DNA from: Naasia sp.
Lineage (GTDB): Bacteria > Actinomycetota > Actinomycetes > Actinomycetales > Microbacteriaceae
Assembly (NCBI GenBank): GCA_025463675.1
Contig: JAODAX010000029.1
Span: 91,216-155,215 of the forward strand
Direction of reading: 5' to 3'
Length of the DNA stretch: 64,000 nucleotides
The notes under the pieces are model-generated. The model searched no databases, was not told where the DNA came from, and saw only the letters and a list, made by a program, of their open reading frames with translations. Below, in pieces: positions 18,704-27,686 of the stretch; the first letter of the stretch is position 1; each line of letters starts with the position of its first letter. Position numbers and translations under genes: made by a program.

Positions 18704-19578
18704 CCTTCGACGAACTGTGGGGGGTCCTGTTCGACTTCCGCGACTACGGCGCGCTCCTCGCCCTGCTCGGCAACACGGTGCTCGCGGGTGCCGTGCTCGG
18801 TGTGCTCGGCGGCGTGATCGGCTACTTCGTGATGGCCCGCGACCTGGCCTTCGCCGTGCACGGCATCAGCGAGCTGTCCTTCGCGGGCGCCTCCGCCGCG
18901 CTCCTGCTCGGCATCAACGTCGTCGTCGGCTCGATCGCTGGCTCCCTGATCGCCGCCGTGCTCATCGGCCTGCTCGGCGTGCGCGCCCGCGATCGCAACT
19001 CGATCATCGGCGTGCTCATGCCGTTCGGTCTCGGCCTCGGCATCCTCTTCCTCGCGCTGCATCCGGGCCGGAGCTCGAACAAGTTCGGGCTGCTCACCGG
19101 CCAAATCGTGGCCGTCGACAACCCGCAGCTGGCCTCGCTGCTCGTCGTCGCGGTCGTCGTCCTCGGCGGTCTCGCCGTGCTCTGGCGGCCGCTGCTGTTC
19201 TCGAGCCTCGACGAGGAGGTCGCCGCCGCCCGGGGGCTGCCCGTGCGCCGGCTGTCGATCGCCTTCATGGTGCTGCTGGCCCTGGCCACCGCGGTGTCGC
19301 TGCACATCGTCGGGGCTCTGCTCGTGCTCGCCCTGCTGGTCACGCCGGCTGCGGCCGCGCTCCGTGTCGCGTCCTCACCCCCGGTCGTCGTCGGGTTGAG
19401 CGTGCTCTTCGCGACCGTGTCGACCGTGGGCGGCATCCTGCTGGCCCTCGGCTCGTCGATCCCGATCAGCCCCTACATCACGACGATCTCGTTCCTCATC
19501 TACCTCGGCTGCCGGATCGCGGGCCGCCGGGACCACCCGGCCCGGCGCCCGGTCGCGAGTCTAGGATCGGCGCGATGA
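18700..19578 (+). CDS. znuB: Zinc ABC transporter, permease
   Basis: ABC-3 family membrane subunit with about eight hydrophobic segments over 292 residues. The HGISELSFAGASAALL stretch near residue 53 and GALLVLALLVTPAAAALRVA near 205 are family-typical. GTG 18700 overlaps the znuC stop. Its TGA overlaps the zur ATG. Together znuA, znuC and znuB form a complete high-affinity zinc importer. Confidence 0.94.
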   Translation: MTFDELWGVLFDFRDYGALLALLGNTVLAGAVLGVLGGVIGYFVMARDLAFAVHGISELSFAGASAALLLGINVVVGSIAGSLIAAVLIGLLGVRARDRNSIIGVLMPFGLGLGILFLALHPGRSSNKFGLLTGQIVAVDNPQLASLLVVAVVVLGGLAVLWRPLLFSSLDEEVAAARGLPVRRLSIAFMVLLALATAVSLHIVGALLVLALLVTPAAAALRVASSPPVVVGLSVLFATVSTVGGILLALGSSIPISPYITTISFLIYLGCRIAGRRDHPARRPVASLGSAR

Positions 19579-19967
19579 AGCGGAACACGTGGCAGCGCCA
19601 GGCCGTGCGCGACGCCCTCGATGGGGCGGCCGGCTTCGTCAGCGCGCAGGACCTGCACGCCAGTCTCCGCGAATCGGGCTCGCCGATCGGCCTCGCCACG
19701 GTGTACCGCGCCCTCGCCGACCTCGCCGGCGAGGGGGACGCTGATTCGCTGCAGTCGATCGAGGGCGAGAGCCTCTACCGCGCGTGCGCGTCCGGCGGTC
19801 ACCACCATCACCTGATCTGCCGCTCCTGCGGCACCACCGTGGAGATCGAGGCGGACGACGTCGAGCAGTGGGCCGCGGCCACCGCCGCGCGGCACGGGTT
19901 CACCGCACCGCAGCACGTCATCGACGTCTTCGGGCTGTGCCCGGCCTGCAGCAGAAAGGCGTCCTGA
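19575..19967 (+). CDS. zur: Zinc uptake regulator (Fur family)
   Basis: A 130-residue Fur-family repressor. The N-terminal winged helix includes [15 protein letters not shown] and [12 protein letters not shown]. The metal region has [13 protein letters not shown] near residue 75 and CPAC near 125, giving the structural zinc site of two CxxC motifs, with regulatory His residues nearby. Co-transcription with znuACB and the upstream inverted repeat identify it as Zur rather than Fur. ATG 19575 overlaps the znuB stop. Autoregulation through the znuA operator is likely. Confidence 0.92.
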   Translation: MKRNTWQRQAVRDALDGAAGFVSAQDLHASLRESGSPIGLATVYRALADLAGEGDADSLQSIEGESLYRACASGGHHHHLICRSCGTTVEIEADDVEQWAAATAARHGFTAPQHVIDVFGLCPACSRKAS

Positions 19968-19976
19968 CCGGTCCGT

Positions 19977-20005
19977 TTGCGCTGCGGGGGAGCGGTCCGT
20001 ACGAT
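19977..20005 (+). promoter_or_regulatory. Probable promoter for rpmB-rpmG-rpsN
   Basis: TTGCGC at 19977-19982, a 17-nt spacer and TACGAT at 20000-20005 form a plausible sigma-70-type promoter 10 nt after zur. The leader to rpmB is about 130 nt. I looked for a Zur-type AT-rich inverted repeat in this gap and saw none, so Zur control of the ribosomal genes is not supported directly here. Confidence 0.5.
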
Positions 20006-20140
20006 AGACGTTTGGCCGTCGGGATTCCGACTCGGCGGCAGTGCGCACGACTTCCCCCTTCAGAAGATCCGGGGACACCCGTGCGCGCAGACAAGGGATC
20101 TTGGGCGGAGCCGACCGGCTTCGCGGTAATGGAGGAAATC

Positions 20141-20376
20141 GTGGCAGCAGTCTGCCAGGTCACCGGGAAGGTTCCCGGCTTCGGCCACAACATCTCGCAC
20201 TCGCACCGCCGCACCAAGCGGCGCTTCGACCCGAACGTGCAGAAGCGCACTTTCTACGTGCCGTCTCTGCGCCGCAACGTCACCCTCAATGTCAGCGCCA
20301 AGGGCATCAAGGTGATCGACGCCCGCGGCATCGAGTCCGTGGTCAAGGACATGCTGGCCCGCGGGGAGAAGATCTG

Positions 20377-20377
<1 letters not shown>
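20141..20377 (+). CDS. rpmB: 50S ribosomal protein L28, non-zinc form
   Basis: The 78-residue L28 begins [20 protein letters not shown] and has the conserved [14 protein letters not shown] and LRVSA-like [15 protein letters not shown] segments. Only one cysteine (residue 5) is present, so the paired CxxC zinc knuckles of C-plus L28 are missing. The GTG at 20141 has GGAGGA at 20131-20136. It heads a three-gene ribosomal cluster; its TGA shares a base with the rpmG ATG. Confidence 0.93.
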
Positions 20378-20544
<167 letters not shown>

Positions 20545-20546
20545 GC

Positions 20547-20852
20547 ATGGCCAAGAAGAGCAAAATTGCCCGCAACGAGCAGCGGAAGGTCATCGTCGAG
20601 CGCTACGCCGCGAAGCGCCTCGAGCTGAAGAAGGCGCTCGTCGACCCGACGTCGACGGACGAGCAGCGCGAGGCGGCCCGAGTGGGCCTCCAGAAGCTGC
20701 CCCGCAACGCGTCGCCGGTCCGGCTGCGCAACCGCGACGCGGTCGACGGCCGTCCCCGCGGAAACCTCAGCAAGTTCGGCATCTCCCGGGTGCGCTTCCG
20801 CGATATGGCCCATCGTGGAGAATTGCCCGGCATCACGAAGTCAAGCTGGTAA
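20547..20852 (+). CDS. rpsN: 30S ribosomal protein S14, long non-zinc form
   Basis: The 101-residue S14 ([20 protein letters not shown]) is the long C-minus form, with the conserved C-terminal block [20 protein letters not shown] and no CxxC zinc motifs. Actinobacteria often also encode a short zinc-binding S14 in the spc operon, so this may be the zinc-sparing paralogue. That needs the rest of the genome to decide. Confidence 0.94.
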   Translation: MAKKSKIARNEQRKVIVERYAAKRLELKKALVDPTSTDEQREAARVGLQKLPRNASPVRLRNRDAVDGRPRGNLSKFGISRVRFRDMAHRGELPGITKSSW

Positions 20853-20859
20853 GTTACTG

Positions 20860-20894
20860 GGCGGTCGACCTTGACCGCTCGGGCATTTCGCCCG
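20860..20894 (+). terminator. Tandem hairpins after rpsN, possible terminator
   Basis: GCGGTC (20861-20866) pairs with GACCGC (20873-20878), and CGGGC (20880-20884) pairs with GCCCG (20890-20894). The two short stems follow the rpsN stop by 8 nt. They are plausible as a weak terminator or as leader structure for the HU gene. Confidence 0.45.
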
Positions 20895-20963
20895 CATCGT
20901 GATTGACACGTTCGAAATTGTTGGCCGTCTTCCCCAGATGGCGAAGGTCCGAGGAGGACACAT

Positions 20964-21245
20964 ATGGCATCCCTGAACCGCACCGAACTCGTCGCCGCCG
21001 TTGCCGCTGAGTCTGGCCAGAGCCAGGCCGCTGTGAACGGCGTGCTCGACGCGCTCTTTTCGACGCTGGCGAAGTCCGTCGGCGAGGGCACGAAGGTGAC
21101 GATCCCCGGCTGGCTCGCCGTCGAGCAGACCTCGCGGGCCGCCCGCACCGGCCGTAACCCGCAGACCGGCGAGCCGATCGAGATCGCGGCGAGCAAGGGC
21201 GTCAAGATCAGCGCAGGCAGCAAGCTGAAGGCCGCCGCCAAGTAA
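20964..21245 (+). CDS. hup: HU-family DNA-binding protein
   Basis: A 93-residue nucleoid protein that bends DNA. Family marks are the N-terminal MASLNRTELVAAVAAESG, the VTIPGWLAVEQTSRAAR saddle region and the arm GRNPQTGEPIEIAAS. The C-terminus ends in GSKLKAAAK and lacks the long Lys/Ala tail of mycobacterial HupB. ATG 20964 has a strong GAGGAGG Shine-Dalgarno. TTGACA at 20904-20909 may be a -35, without a clear -10. Confidence 0.94.
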   Translation: MASLNRTELVAAVAAESGQSQAAVNGVLDALFSTLAKSVGEGTKVTIPGWLAVEQTSRAARTGRNPQTGEPIEIAASKGVKISAGSKLKAAAK

Positions 21246-21260
21246 GGCGAGCAGCACGGG

Positions 21261-21291
21261 CGAAGGGGATGCGCACCGCGTGTCCCCTTCG
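21261..21291 (+). terminator. Terminator after the HU gene
   Basis: A perfect 9-bp stem CGAAGGGGA (21261-21269) and TCCCCTTCG (21283-21291) with a 13-nt loop lies 15 nt after the HU stop codon. Confidence 0.7.
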
Positions 21292-21356
21292 TCGTTCCCG
21301 GCCCGGCTACCGGCGGAGCGTCCGTTCTCGCGAAGCGCTCCGAATAGTCTGACGTG

Positions 21357-23249
21357 ATGCCCCCGCCCGTCCGGATGCCCCGCGCTGCCGCGCTGCCCGG
21401 GCCGGCGTTGCTCCTCGGCGCCGCGGTCGTCGCGCTGCTCGCCGCACTCGCGTTCGGCGGGGGAGCGGCCGCGCTGCTTCTCGGTGACCCCGGGGCCGTC
21501 GTCCGGTTCGGCCTGCCGGCCGCCAAGCTGCTGGTGAACCTCACGGCGTCCGCCACCATCGGCTGCCTCCTTCTCGCCGCGCTCGTCCTCCCGCGGGGTG
21601 CGGCATCCGGCCGCCTGCTCGACATCGGCGCCGGCGCTGCCGCGGCGTGGACCGTCGCGTCGGCGGCCACCGGTCTGCTCACCTTCCTGTCGATCACCGG
21701 TCTGCCGCTCTCGCTCGACGAGGAGTTCGGAGCCCAGCTGGGGTTCTTCCTCACCTCCCTCGGGCCGGGCAGGGCGTGGCTCACCGTCACGCTCGTCGCC
21801 GCGGCCGTGACGGTGCTCTGCTTCGCGGTCCGCGCCCCCGGGGTCCTGCTGGGCGTCCTCGCCCTCGCCGCCTGGGGGCTCACACACCTCGCCGAGCAGG
21901 GGCACGCGGCGGGCGCCACGTCGCACGAGCAGGCGGTCACCGCGCTGAGCCTGCACCTGCTGTTCGCCGCGGGTTGGCTCGGCGGCTTGCTCGCGCTCGT
22001 CCTCCTCCGGCCGTTGCTCGAGGAGCCGGCGCTGCTCGCCGCGGTTCGGCGCTACTCGTCGATCGCCCTGGTCAGCTTCGTCGTGGTCGCCGCCTCCGGC
22101 TACGTCAGCGCGGAGATCCGGATCGGCTCGCTCGACCGCCTGGCCACGCCGTACGGAGCGCTCGTCGCGGTGAAGGTGCTGGCGCTGCTCGCACTCGGTG
22201 CGGCGGGCGCACTGCACCGGCGGGCCACCATCAAGCGGATGGCCGACGGCCGAGCCGGCTCGTTCTGGCGTCTCGCCATCGCGGAGCTCGCCGCGATGGG
22301 CATCGCATCCGGTGTCGCGGTGGCCCTCGCCCGCACCGCGTCCCCGGTGCGCGAGGAGGAGACGCTCGGCGACACCTCGGCTGCCGCGCTGCTCACCGAG
22401 GAGGCGCTGCCCCCACCGCTGGACCTCCTCACGCTCCTGACCGAGACGCGCCTCGAGCTCGGGTGGCTCCTCGGCGCCGGGTTCCTGCTCGCCGCGTACG
22501 CGGTGGGGGTGCTGCGGCTGCGGCGGGCGGGCGCCGAGTGGCCGCGGCGCCGCGCTGTCGCCTTCACCGCCGGCGTGCTCGTGCTCGCCGCGGCGACCAA
22601 CGGCGCGGTCGCGGCCTACGAGCGGCAGCTGTTCAGCATGCACGCCGTGCTCGTCGCCGTCCTCTTCGTCGCGGTGCCCCTGCTCGCCGCGGGCGGGCGG
22701 CCGCTCGAGCTGCTCCGGCGGGCGGCACCGCGGCGCAGCGACGGCAGCCGGGGGATCGGCGACTGGGTGCGCGTGGCCGCCGACTCCCGAGCCGGTCGGT
22801 GGGTGCGGCGGCCGCACGCCGCGGGGATCCTCGCCGCGATCGTGCTCCTCGCCGCCCTGACACCACCCGTCCTCCGCTGGTCGGTGGCCGAGACCATCGG
22901 GCGGGATGCCGTCGCCGTGGCGCTGCTGGCCGCCGGCTGCCTCGTGGCCGCCGCCCGGGGACGCGCCAGCGCGCTCGCGCCGGTGATAGCGGCCGTGGCC
23001 AGTGCGGGCGCCGGCGCGTGGCTGCTCGGCTCCGATGCGCTGCTGCTCGCCGACTGGTACGGCGCGATGGGCTGGGGGAGCGACGCCGTCGTCGACCAGC
23101 GGGCAGGCGGCGCGGTGCTGCTGCTGGCCGCCGCGCTCCCGCTCGCCGTCCTCGCGGGAGCGCGGGGCGCGGGACCCCGCGCCCACCGGGCGGGGGCTCA
23201 GGCCGCCCGGATCTCCACTCCGCCGTCGTCGCGCAGCGTGATCCGGTAG
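21357..23249 (+). CDS. CopD / CtaG-like copper membrane protein
   Basis: A 630-residue polytopic membrane protein. The first half matches the CopD copper-import domain (long hydrophobic helices with HLAEQGHAAGATSHEQ and LSLHLLFAAGWLGGLLAL). The second half resembles CtaG/caa3 assembly proteins (QLFSMHAVLVAVLFVAVPLL). Actinobacterial fusions of this kind are annotated as bifunctional CopD/cytochrome oxidase assembly proteins, with a role in copper handling. ATG 21357 is preferred over GTG 21354 because TAGTCT (21345-21350) lies 6 nt upstream. The 3' end overlaps the convergent gene by 52 bp. Confidence 0.8.
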   Translation: MPPPVRMPRAAALPGPALLLGAAVVALLAALAFGGGAAALLLGDPGAVVRFGLPAAKLLVNLTASATIGCLLLAALVLPRGAASGRLLDIGAGAAAAWTVASAATGLLTFLSITGLPLSLDEEFGAQLGFFLTSLGPGRAWLTVTLVAAAVTVLCFAVRAPGVLLGVLALAAWGLTHLAEQGHAAGATSHEQAVTALSLHLLFAAGWLGGLLALVLLRPLLEEPALLAAVRRYSSIALVSFVVVAASGYVSAEIRIGSLDRLATPYGALVAVKVLALLALGAAGALHRRATIKRMADGRAGSFWRLAIAELAAMGIASGVAVALARTASPVREEETLGDTSAAALLTEEALPPPLDLLTLLTETRLELGWLLGAGFLLAAYAVGVLRLRRAGAEWPRRRAVAFTAGVLVLAAATNGAVAAYERQLFSMHAVLVAVLFVAVPLLAAGGRPLELLRRAAPRRSDGSRGIGDWVRVAADSRAGRWVRRPHAAGILAAIVLLAALTPPVLRWSVAETIGRDAVAVALLAAGCLVAAARGRASALAPVIAAVASAGAGAWLLGSDALLLADWYGAMGWGSDAVVDQRAGGAVLLLAAALPLAVLAGARGAGPRAHRAGAQAARISTPPSSRSVIR

Positions 23250-24181
23250 GACACCTCGAAGGGCACGTCCTCGTCGACAGTGGAGACGGTGCCGTCGAAC
23301 AGCGAGACCATGTCCACGGTGATGTGCGCGGCGCCCGACGCCGGCGGCACGAGCCAGCCCTCCTCCGCGCGCACGATGTCGATCTCCGGATAGCTCGCGA
23401 TCGACCAGTCGGGTCGCTCGATGACCCGGTCCTCAAGCAGGCGGCGGAACGGGCAGCCGGCGGGCTGCAGCACGTCCTGCTCGGCGCACGCATCGAGGAA
23501 GTCGTCCACCTCCTCCTGCACCGACGCCACGAACGCGTCGCTCGCGCGGAGCTCGACGACGGCGATGGTCGGCGCCGTCCCGACGATCGGCACCGGCTGC
23601 CGGTCGGCGACGACGTACCGGTTCTGCTGATCGAGGACCGCGAGCGTGGGGGAGAGGACCGCGAGCCGGACCCGCCCGTCGGCGCCCGCGTCGGCGGCCA
23701 GCCCGTTGACGCGGAAGCCGCTGCCGCCCTGCACCTCCACCTCGAGCGAGCCCACCGGCGTCTCGGCGAACCGCCAGCCGGAGAACAGCAGGAACAGCGG
23801 CGCGGCCGGCTCCACCCGGAAGTCGGAGTGATGCGGACGGCCGGCCAGCTCGTAGGCGGCGGTCACGGTGCGGCTACCGTCCGGATCCGCAAGCACCCGG
23901 ACGATGCGCGTCTCGGTCGGCCCCACCAGAGCGTCGCGATCGAGTGCCGCCGCGGAGAGGCCCGACGGCACGGTCACGCCCGGCGTCGTCAGAGCGGCCG
24001 CGAGATCGCGCCGTTGGAGTGCATCGAGGTAGCGGGCGACAAAGCCGCCGGCGCTGTAAACGCCGGTGTTCAGGGCGCTCACGACCCCGAGGAACGCGCC
24101 GATGACGAGGACGCAGAGCGCCAGCCAGCGCACCAGCGGCGCCCGGGGAATCGGCGCAGCGCCGCCATCCCCGCTCCCCAT
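23198..24181 (-). CDS. Hypothetical single-pass membrane-anchored protein
   Basis: A 327-residue protein with a short cytoplasmic N-terminus, one membrane segment (VRWLALCVLVIGAFLGVVSAL, about residues 16-36) and a large extracytoplasmic part. That part has two regions of mixed alpha/beta character and two cysteines near residues 224 and 232 that could pair. No family is recognised. The chosen ATG (24181-24179) is the last start before the membrane segment. It is divergent from the helicase gene and overlaps copD-like at its 3' end. Confidence 0.7.
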   Translation of the reverse strand: MGSGDGGAAPIPRAPLVRWLALCVLVIGAFLGVVSALNTGVYSAGGFVARYLDALQRRDLAAALTTPGVTVPSGLSAAALDRDALVGPTETRIVRVLADPDGSRTVTAAYELAGRPHHSDFRVEPAAPLFLLFSGWRFAETPVGSLEVEVQGGSGFRVNGLAADAGADGRVRLAVLSPTLAVLDQQNRYVVADRQPVPIVGTAPTIAVVELRASDAFVASVQEEVDDFLDACAEQDVLQPAGCPFRRLLEDRVIERPDWSIASYPEIDIVRAEEGWLVPPASGAAHITVDMVSLFDGTVSTVDEDVPFEVSYRITLRDDGGVEIRAA

Positions 24182-24245
24182 GCGCGCCAGTCTGACAGAG
24201 GAGAGGACGACCGACCTGTCCGCGACGCCGAGGTAGATTGACCGG

Positions 24246-25553
24246 ATGCCTCCCGCCCTCTCCGCCGAGCAGCAGGAGGTGTTCGACGCCATCGAGGGCA
24301 CCCGGGACCACGTCTTCGTGACCGGGCGGGCGGGCACCGGCAAGTCGACGGTGCTGGGCCATCTCAGCCGGCACAGCGAGAAGTCGCTCGTCGTCTGCGC
24401 ACCGACCGGGGTCGCTGCGCTGAACGTGGGCGGGCAGACCATCCACTCGTTGTTCAAGCTGCCGATCGGGGTGATCGCCGACCGCGACCTGGACGACGAC
24501 CGTGACCTCCGGAAGCTGCTCGGTGCGATCGACACGGTGGTCATCGACGAGGTGTCGATGGTCAACGCGGACCTGGTCGACGCGGTCGACCGTCGGCTGC
24601 GGTGGGCCCGGCAGCGCAAGGAGCCGTTCGGCGGGGTGCAGATCGTGCTGTTCGGCGATCCGTTCCAGCTGGCGCCGGTGCCGGGCGACGGCGACGAGCG
24701 CGCCTACTTCGCCGACACCTACCGATCCATGTGGTTCTTCGACGCGAAGGTCTGGGAGCAGGCGCCGCTGCGGCTGATGCAGTTGCGCACCATCCACCGG
24801 CAGAGCGACGACGCGTTCATCACGATGCTGAACGCCGTCCGGCACGGCCGGGTCACCGCGGAGATGGCCGGGGTGCTCAACGCGGCGGGCGCGCGCCCGG
24901 TCCCGGCGGACCCGCCCATCACGCTCGCCACCCGCAACGACAGCGTGAACCGCATCAACGCTAGGGCCCTGGCCGCGCTGCCGGGCCGGGTGAGCACGTC
25001 GCGCGCCGAGGTCAACGGCGAGTTCGGTGGACGCTCGTTTCCGGCGGACGAGGCGCTCGAGTTGAAGGTCGGGGCGCACGTCATGTTCCTCCGCAATGAC
25101 TCGGACGCCCGCTGGGTGAACGGCTCCGTCGGCGAGGTGACCCGCATCGCGGGCGGCGCGGTGAAGGTGGCGATCGGCGGCGCGGAGCACGAGGTGGGCC
25201 CGGTCACCTGGGAGCGGCACCGGTACAGCTATTCGGCAGCGACCAAGAAGCTCAGTCGAGAAGTGGTGGCCGACTTCACGCAGTTCCCGCTTCGGCTCGC
25301 CTGGGCGGTGACGATCCACAAGTCGCAGGGGAAGACGTACGACTCCGCGGTGGTGGACCTCGGCAGCCGGGTGTTCTCGGCCGGTCAGACCTACGTGGCG
25401 CTCAGCCGGCTGACGAGCCTCGACGGCCTGTATCTGACCCGGCCGCTGGTGCCGCGCGACATCCTGGTCGACCAGGATGTCATCCGCTTCATGACGGACG
25501 CCCGGCGCCGGGCCCAGGAGGCGGCGGGTTCAGTGCCCGGTGTGGCCGGGTAG
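24246..25553 (+). CDS. Pif1-like superfamily 1B DNA helicase
   Basis: A 435-residue helicase with Walker A GRAGTGKST near residue 27, motif Ia CAPTGVAALNVGG, Walker B VVIDEVSMV near 100, GDPFQLAPV near 138, and the C-terminal motif WAVTIHKSQGKTYD followed by YVALSRLTSLDGL. These are the Pif1/RecD-type SF1B motifs; the protein is a minimal Pif1 without N- or C-terminal accessory domains. Eukaryotic Pif1 unwinds G-quadruplexes and displaces proteins. ATG 24246 lies 6 nt after TAGATT (24234-24239), so it is probably leaderless. Confidence 0.88.
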   Translation: MPPALSAEQQEVFDAIEGTRDHVFVTGRAGTGKSTVLGHLSRHSEKSLVVCAPTGVAALNVGGQTIHSLFKLPIGVIADRDLDDDRDLRKLLGAIDTVVIDEVSMVNADLVDAVDRRLRWARQRKEPFGGVQIVLFGDPFQLAPVPGDGDERAYFADTYRSMWFFDAKVWEQAPLRLMQLRTIHRQSDDAFITMLNAVRHGRVTAEMAGVLNAAGARPVPADPPITLATRNDSVNRINARALAALPGRVSTSRAEVNGEFGGRSFPADEALELKVGAHVMFLRNDSDARWVNGSVGEVTRIAGGAVKVAIGGAEHEVGPVTWERHRYSYSAATKKLSREVVADFTQFPLRLAWAVTIHKSQGKTYDSAVVDLGSRVFSAGQTYVALSRLTSLDGLYLTRPLVPRDILVDQDVIRFMTDARRRAQEAAGSVPGVAG

Positions 25554-26075
25554 CTCCCCGGGCAGGTCGCTGACCCGGGAGTGGCTGTGCGGACCGTCGG
25601 AGGCGGCGATCCCGGCGGAGGTCGAGCCCAGGGCGGGCAGCGCGACGCCCGTCACGGCGACCGCACCGAGAGCCAGGCCGGCGAGAAGCAGACCCGCGTG
25701 CGGCTCGGAGGCGATCGGCTGGACGCGGGGGTGGCGGCGAAGCGACAGCGCGACCGCGGCCGCAACGATGACGTCGAGGAGGGTCGCGCCGGCGAGGGCG
25801 GCCGGGGGGAGGTTCGCGGCATCGACGCTGAGCGCGGGACCGGCGAACAGCGAGGCGGCCCAGATCAGCGGACCGAGCAGCGCGCCCGCGAGAGCGACCG
25901 AGCGCAGCGGGAAGCGGTCGGCGCGGAGCACGGCCACACACCAGGCAATCTCGGCGACGCTGAGGAGGCCGAACAGGGCCAGCAGGACCGGAGGGGCGCC
26001 GGCGGCGACACCGAGGTGGACGAGGCCCGCGCCCAGGGCGGCGAGAGCAATCCACTGGCGGACGACGGCGGTCAT
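25530..26075 (-). CDS. Hypothetical five-helix membrane protein with His-rich tail
   Basis: A 181-residue protein with about five hydrophobic segments and a hydrophilic C-terminal tail DGPHSHSRVSDLPGELPGHTGH. The clustered histidines could bind metal, which is speculation. No family is recognised. Its 3' end overlaps the helicase gene by 24 bp in convergent orientation. It follows the DUF4383 gene on the same strand but is separated from it by a hairpin. Confidence 0.65.
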   Translation of the reverse strand: MTAVVRQWIALAALGAGLVHLGVAAGAPPVLLALFGLLSVAEIAWCVAVLRADRFPLRSVALAGALLGPLIWAASLFAGPALSVDAANLPPAALAGATLLDVIVAAAVALSLRRHPRVQPIASEPHAGLLLAGLALGAVAVTGVALPALGSTSAGIAASDGPHSHSRVSDLPGELPGHTGH

Positions 26076-26120
26076 GGCTTCTCCGGAGATGGTGGGAGGG
26101 GATGAGGGTGCGGCGACGCG

Positions 26121-26153
26121 GCAGGGGGCCGGCCGCAGTGGCCGACCCCCTGC
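26121..26153 (-). terminator. Terminator after the DUF4383 gene
   Basis: GCAGGGGG (26121-26128) pairs perfectly with CCCCCTGC (26146-26153); inner GGCC/GGCC can extend the stem. It lies just downstream of the DUF4383 stop at 26160 when read on the minus strand. Confidence 0.65.
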
Positions 26154-26159
26154 GCGAGG

Positions 26160-26603
26160 TCACGCGGTGACGGAGCGGGCGGACTTGTCGGCGCCGAGGG
26201 CGACACCGAGCAGGACCACTGCGCTGACGAGGTGCAGGAAGTGGTCGGCCGTGTTCAGGGCGAGGATGTTCGCCGCGGTGTCGACGATGAAGAAGCCGAC
26301 GATGCCGACGAGCAGGTAGACCGCGCCGACCAGGCCGTTGACCGACTTGGCAGCCGACACCGAGCTGAGCCCGGCGATCAGGAGGGCGGCGCCGATCAGG
26401 AGGTGGACCACGTTGTGCAGGTGGTTGATCTGGAAGATGCCGAGCAGGAGCGGCCCCTCCGTGTCGATGAAGCCGACGCCGCCGCCGGCGACGATGAAGC
26501 CGAGGAGTCCGACCAGCAGGTAGACGACACCGAAGATGGTGGCGACGAGCCGGTTGGGGGACTTGGTCAGTGAGGGCCGTGCGGTGCCCCGTGCTGTGCT
26601 CAT
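26160..26603 (-). CDS. DUF4383 family membrane protein
   Basis: A 147-residue membrane protein with four hydrophobic segments arranged as a two-fold repeat (ATIFGVVYLLVGLLGFIVAG and GLVGAVYLLVGIVGFFIV). The DUF4383 hallmark NHLHNVVHLLIGAALL lies at about residues 58-73 and is echoed by ADHFLHLVSAVVLL. Function is unknown. Start ATG 26603-26601 has GGAAGG about 8 nt upstream. An in-frame earlier start at 26645 is possible but lacks a Shine-Dalgarno. Confidence 0.85.
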   Translation of the reverse strand: MSTARGTARPSLTKSPNRLVATIFGVVYLLVGLLGFIVAGGGVGFIDTEGPLLLGIFQINHLHNVVHLLIGAALLIAGLSSVSAAKSVNGLVGAVYLLVGIVGFFIVDTAANILALNTADHFLHLVSAVVLLGVALGADKSARSVTA

Positions 26604-26896
26604 TGTTCGTACCTTCCAGTTTTCCAACGCGACGTCGAGCCGCAATGAGGTGTTCGGTACGGCTCACGGTACGGATTGGCCGGGCACTTTCGCAGGGGGT
26701 TGCCGGGAGCCACCCAGGTAGAGGAGAGTGCTGCCAGCTTCATGCTCCGGCTGAAGGTGAGGTGTGCCGCAGCGCTGTCGAACGCGGTGTGAAACGCCCA
26801 ACGCGGTGTGTGCACCTACCGCGCCGGGCGCTTCGTACCGCGCAGATCGGGGTACGCACCGCGCTCGAGGCGGCAGGTGGAGCACTCGGGAATCGG
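26604..26896. other. Gap with two pairs of direct repeats
   Basis: No gene is seen between DUF4383 and the tRNA. CGGTACGG occurs twice at 26655-26662 and 26667-26674, upstream of the DUF4383 start. AACGCGGTGTG occurs twice at 26781-26791 and 26800-26810. Both repeat pairs could be regulatory sites, but no regulator can be assigned. Confidence 0.4.
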
Positions 26897-26967
26897 AGCG
26901 GGTGACGGGAATCGAACCCGCGCTATCAGCTTGGGAAGCTGAAGTTCTGCCATTGAACTACACCCGC
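26897..26967 (-). tRNA. tRNA-Gly (anticodon CCC)
   Basis: The reverse strand folds as a cloverleaf: acceptor GCGGGTG (26967-26961) pairs with CACCCGC (26904-26898), and the T arm contains GGGTTCGATTCCC. The anticodon stem TCAGC/GCTGA encloses the loop TTCCCAA, so the anticodon is CCC, reading GGG. Discriminator base T at 26897. CCA is not encoded (CCG follows), so PcnA must add it. Confidence 0.95.
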
Positions 26968-27020
26968 GCTGGCCGCTTCCGCGGCCGCGACCCATTCTAG
27001 GGGAGCGCTACAGTGGCGGT

Positions 27021-27626
27021 GTGCTGCTCTCGGACCGCGACATCCGGGCGGAGATCGCCGCCGGACGCATCGGACTCTCGCCCCACGACCCGGAGCTGCT
27101 CCAGCCTTCGAGCTTCGACGTGCGCCTCGACCGGTTCTTCCGGCTCTTCGACAATCACAAGTACCCGTACATCGATCCTGCGGAGGACCAGCCGGATCTG
27201 ACCCGGCTGGTCGAGACGAAGCCGGACGAGCCGTTCATCCTGCACCCCGGCGAATTCGTGCTGGGCTCCACCTACGAGCTCATCACCCTCCCGGACGACA
27301 TCGCCGCGCGGCTGGAGGGCAAGAGCTCGCTCGGCCGGCTGGGCCTGCTGACCCACTCCACCGCCGGGTTCATCGACCCCGGCTTCTCGGGCCATGTGAC
27401 GCTCGAGCTGAGCAACGTCGCAACGTTGCCCATCAAGCTGTGGCCCGGCATGAAGATCGGCCAGCTCTGCTTCTTCCGCCTCACCTCGGCGGCCGAGCAC
27501 CCGTACGGCTCCAGCCAGTACGGCTCCCGCTACCTCGGCCAGCGCGGCCCGACCGCGAGCCGGTCGCACCTGAACTTCCACCGCACCGACGTGTCCGTCA
27601 CGGAGGCGGGCCGGCCGGGAGGCTGA
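27021..27626 (+). CDS. dcd: dCTP deaminase (probably dUMP-forming)
   Basis: Provides dUMP/dUTP for thymidylate synthesis. The 201-residue trimeric-dUTPase-fold protein has [16 protein letters not shown] at the N-terminus, [25 protein letters not shown] near residue 108 and the catalytic Glu in HVTLELSN. Its closest experimental relative in Actinobacteria, M. tuberculosis Dcd, is bifunctional and also cleaves pyrophosphate; bifunctionality here is inference. GTG 27021 is 6 nt after TACAGT (27009-27014), so the transcript is probably leaderless. Confidence 0.93.
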   Translation: MLLSDRDIRAEIAAGRIGLSPHDPELLQPSSFDVRLDRFFRLFDNHKYPYIDPAEDQPDLTRLVETKPDEPFILHPGEFVLGSTYELITLPDDIAARLEGKSSLGRLGLLTHSTAGFIDPGFSGHVTLELSNVATLPIKLWPGMKIGQLCFFRLTSAAEHPYGSSQYGSRYLGQRGPTASRSHLNFHRTDVSVTEAGRPGG

Positions 27627-27686
27627 ACGCCAGGCTCAGGCGGCGCGGAGCCGGAACCAGTCGAGCAGGACGCGCGCTCGCGCCGG

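Noticed and set aside
20006..20140. A possible Zur operator before rpmB
   Set aside because: No AT-rich inverted repeat like the one at 16849-16863 can be found in the leader.
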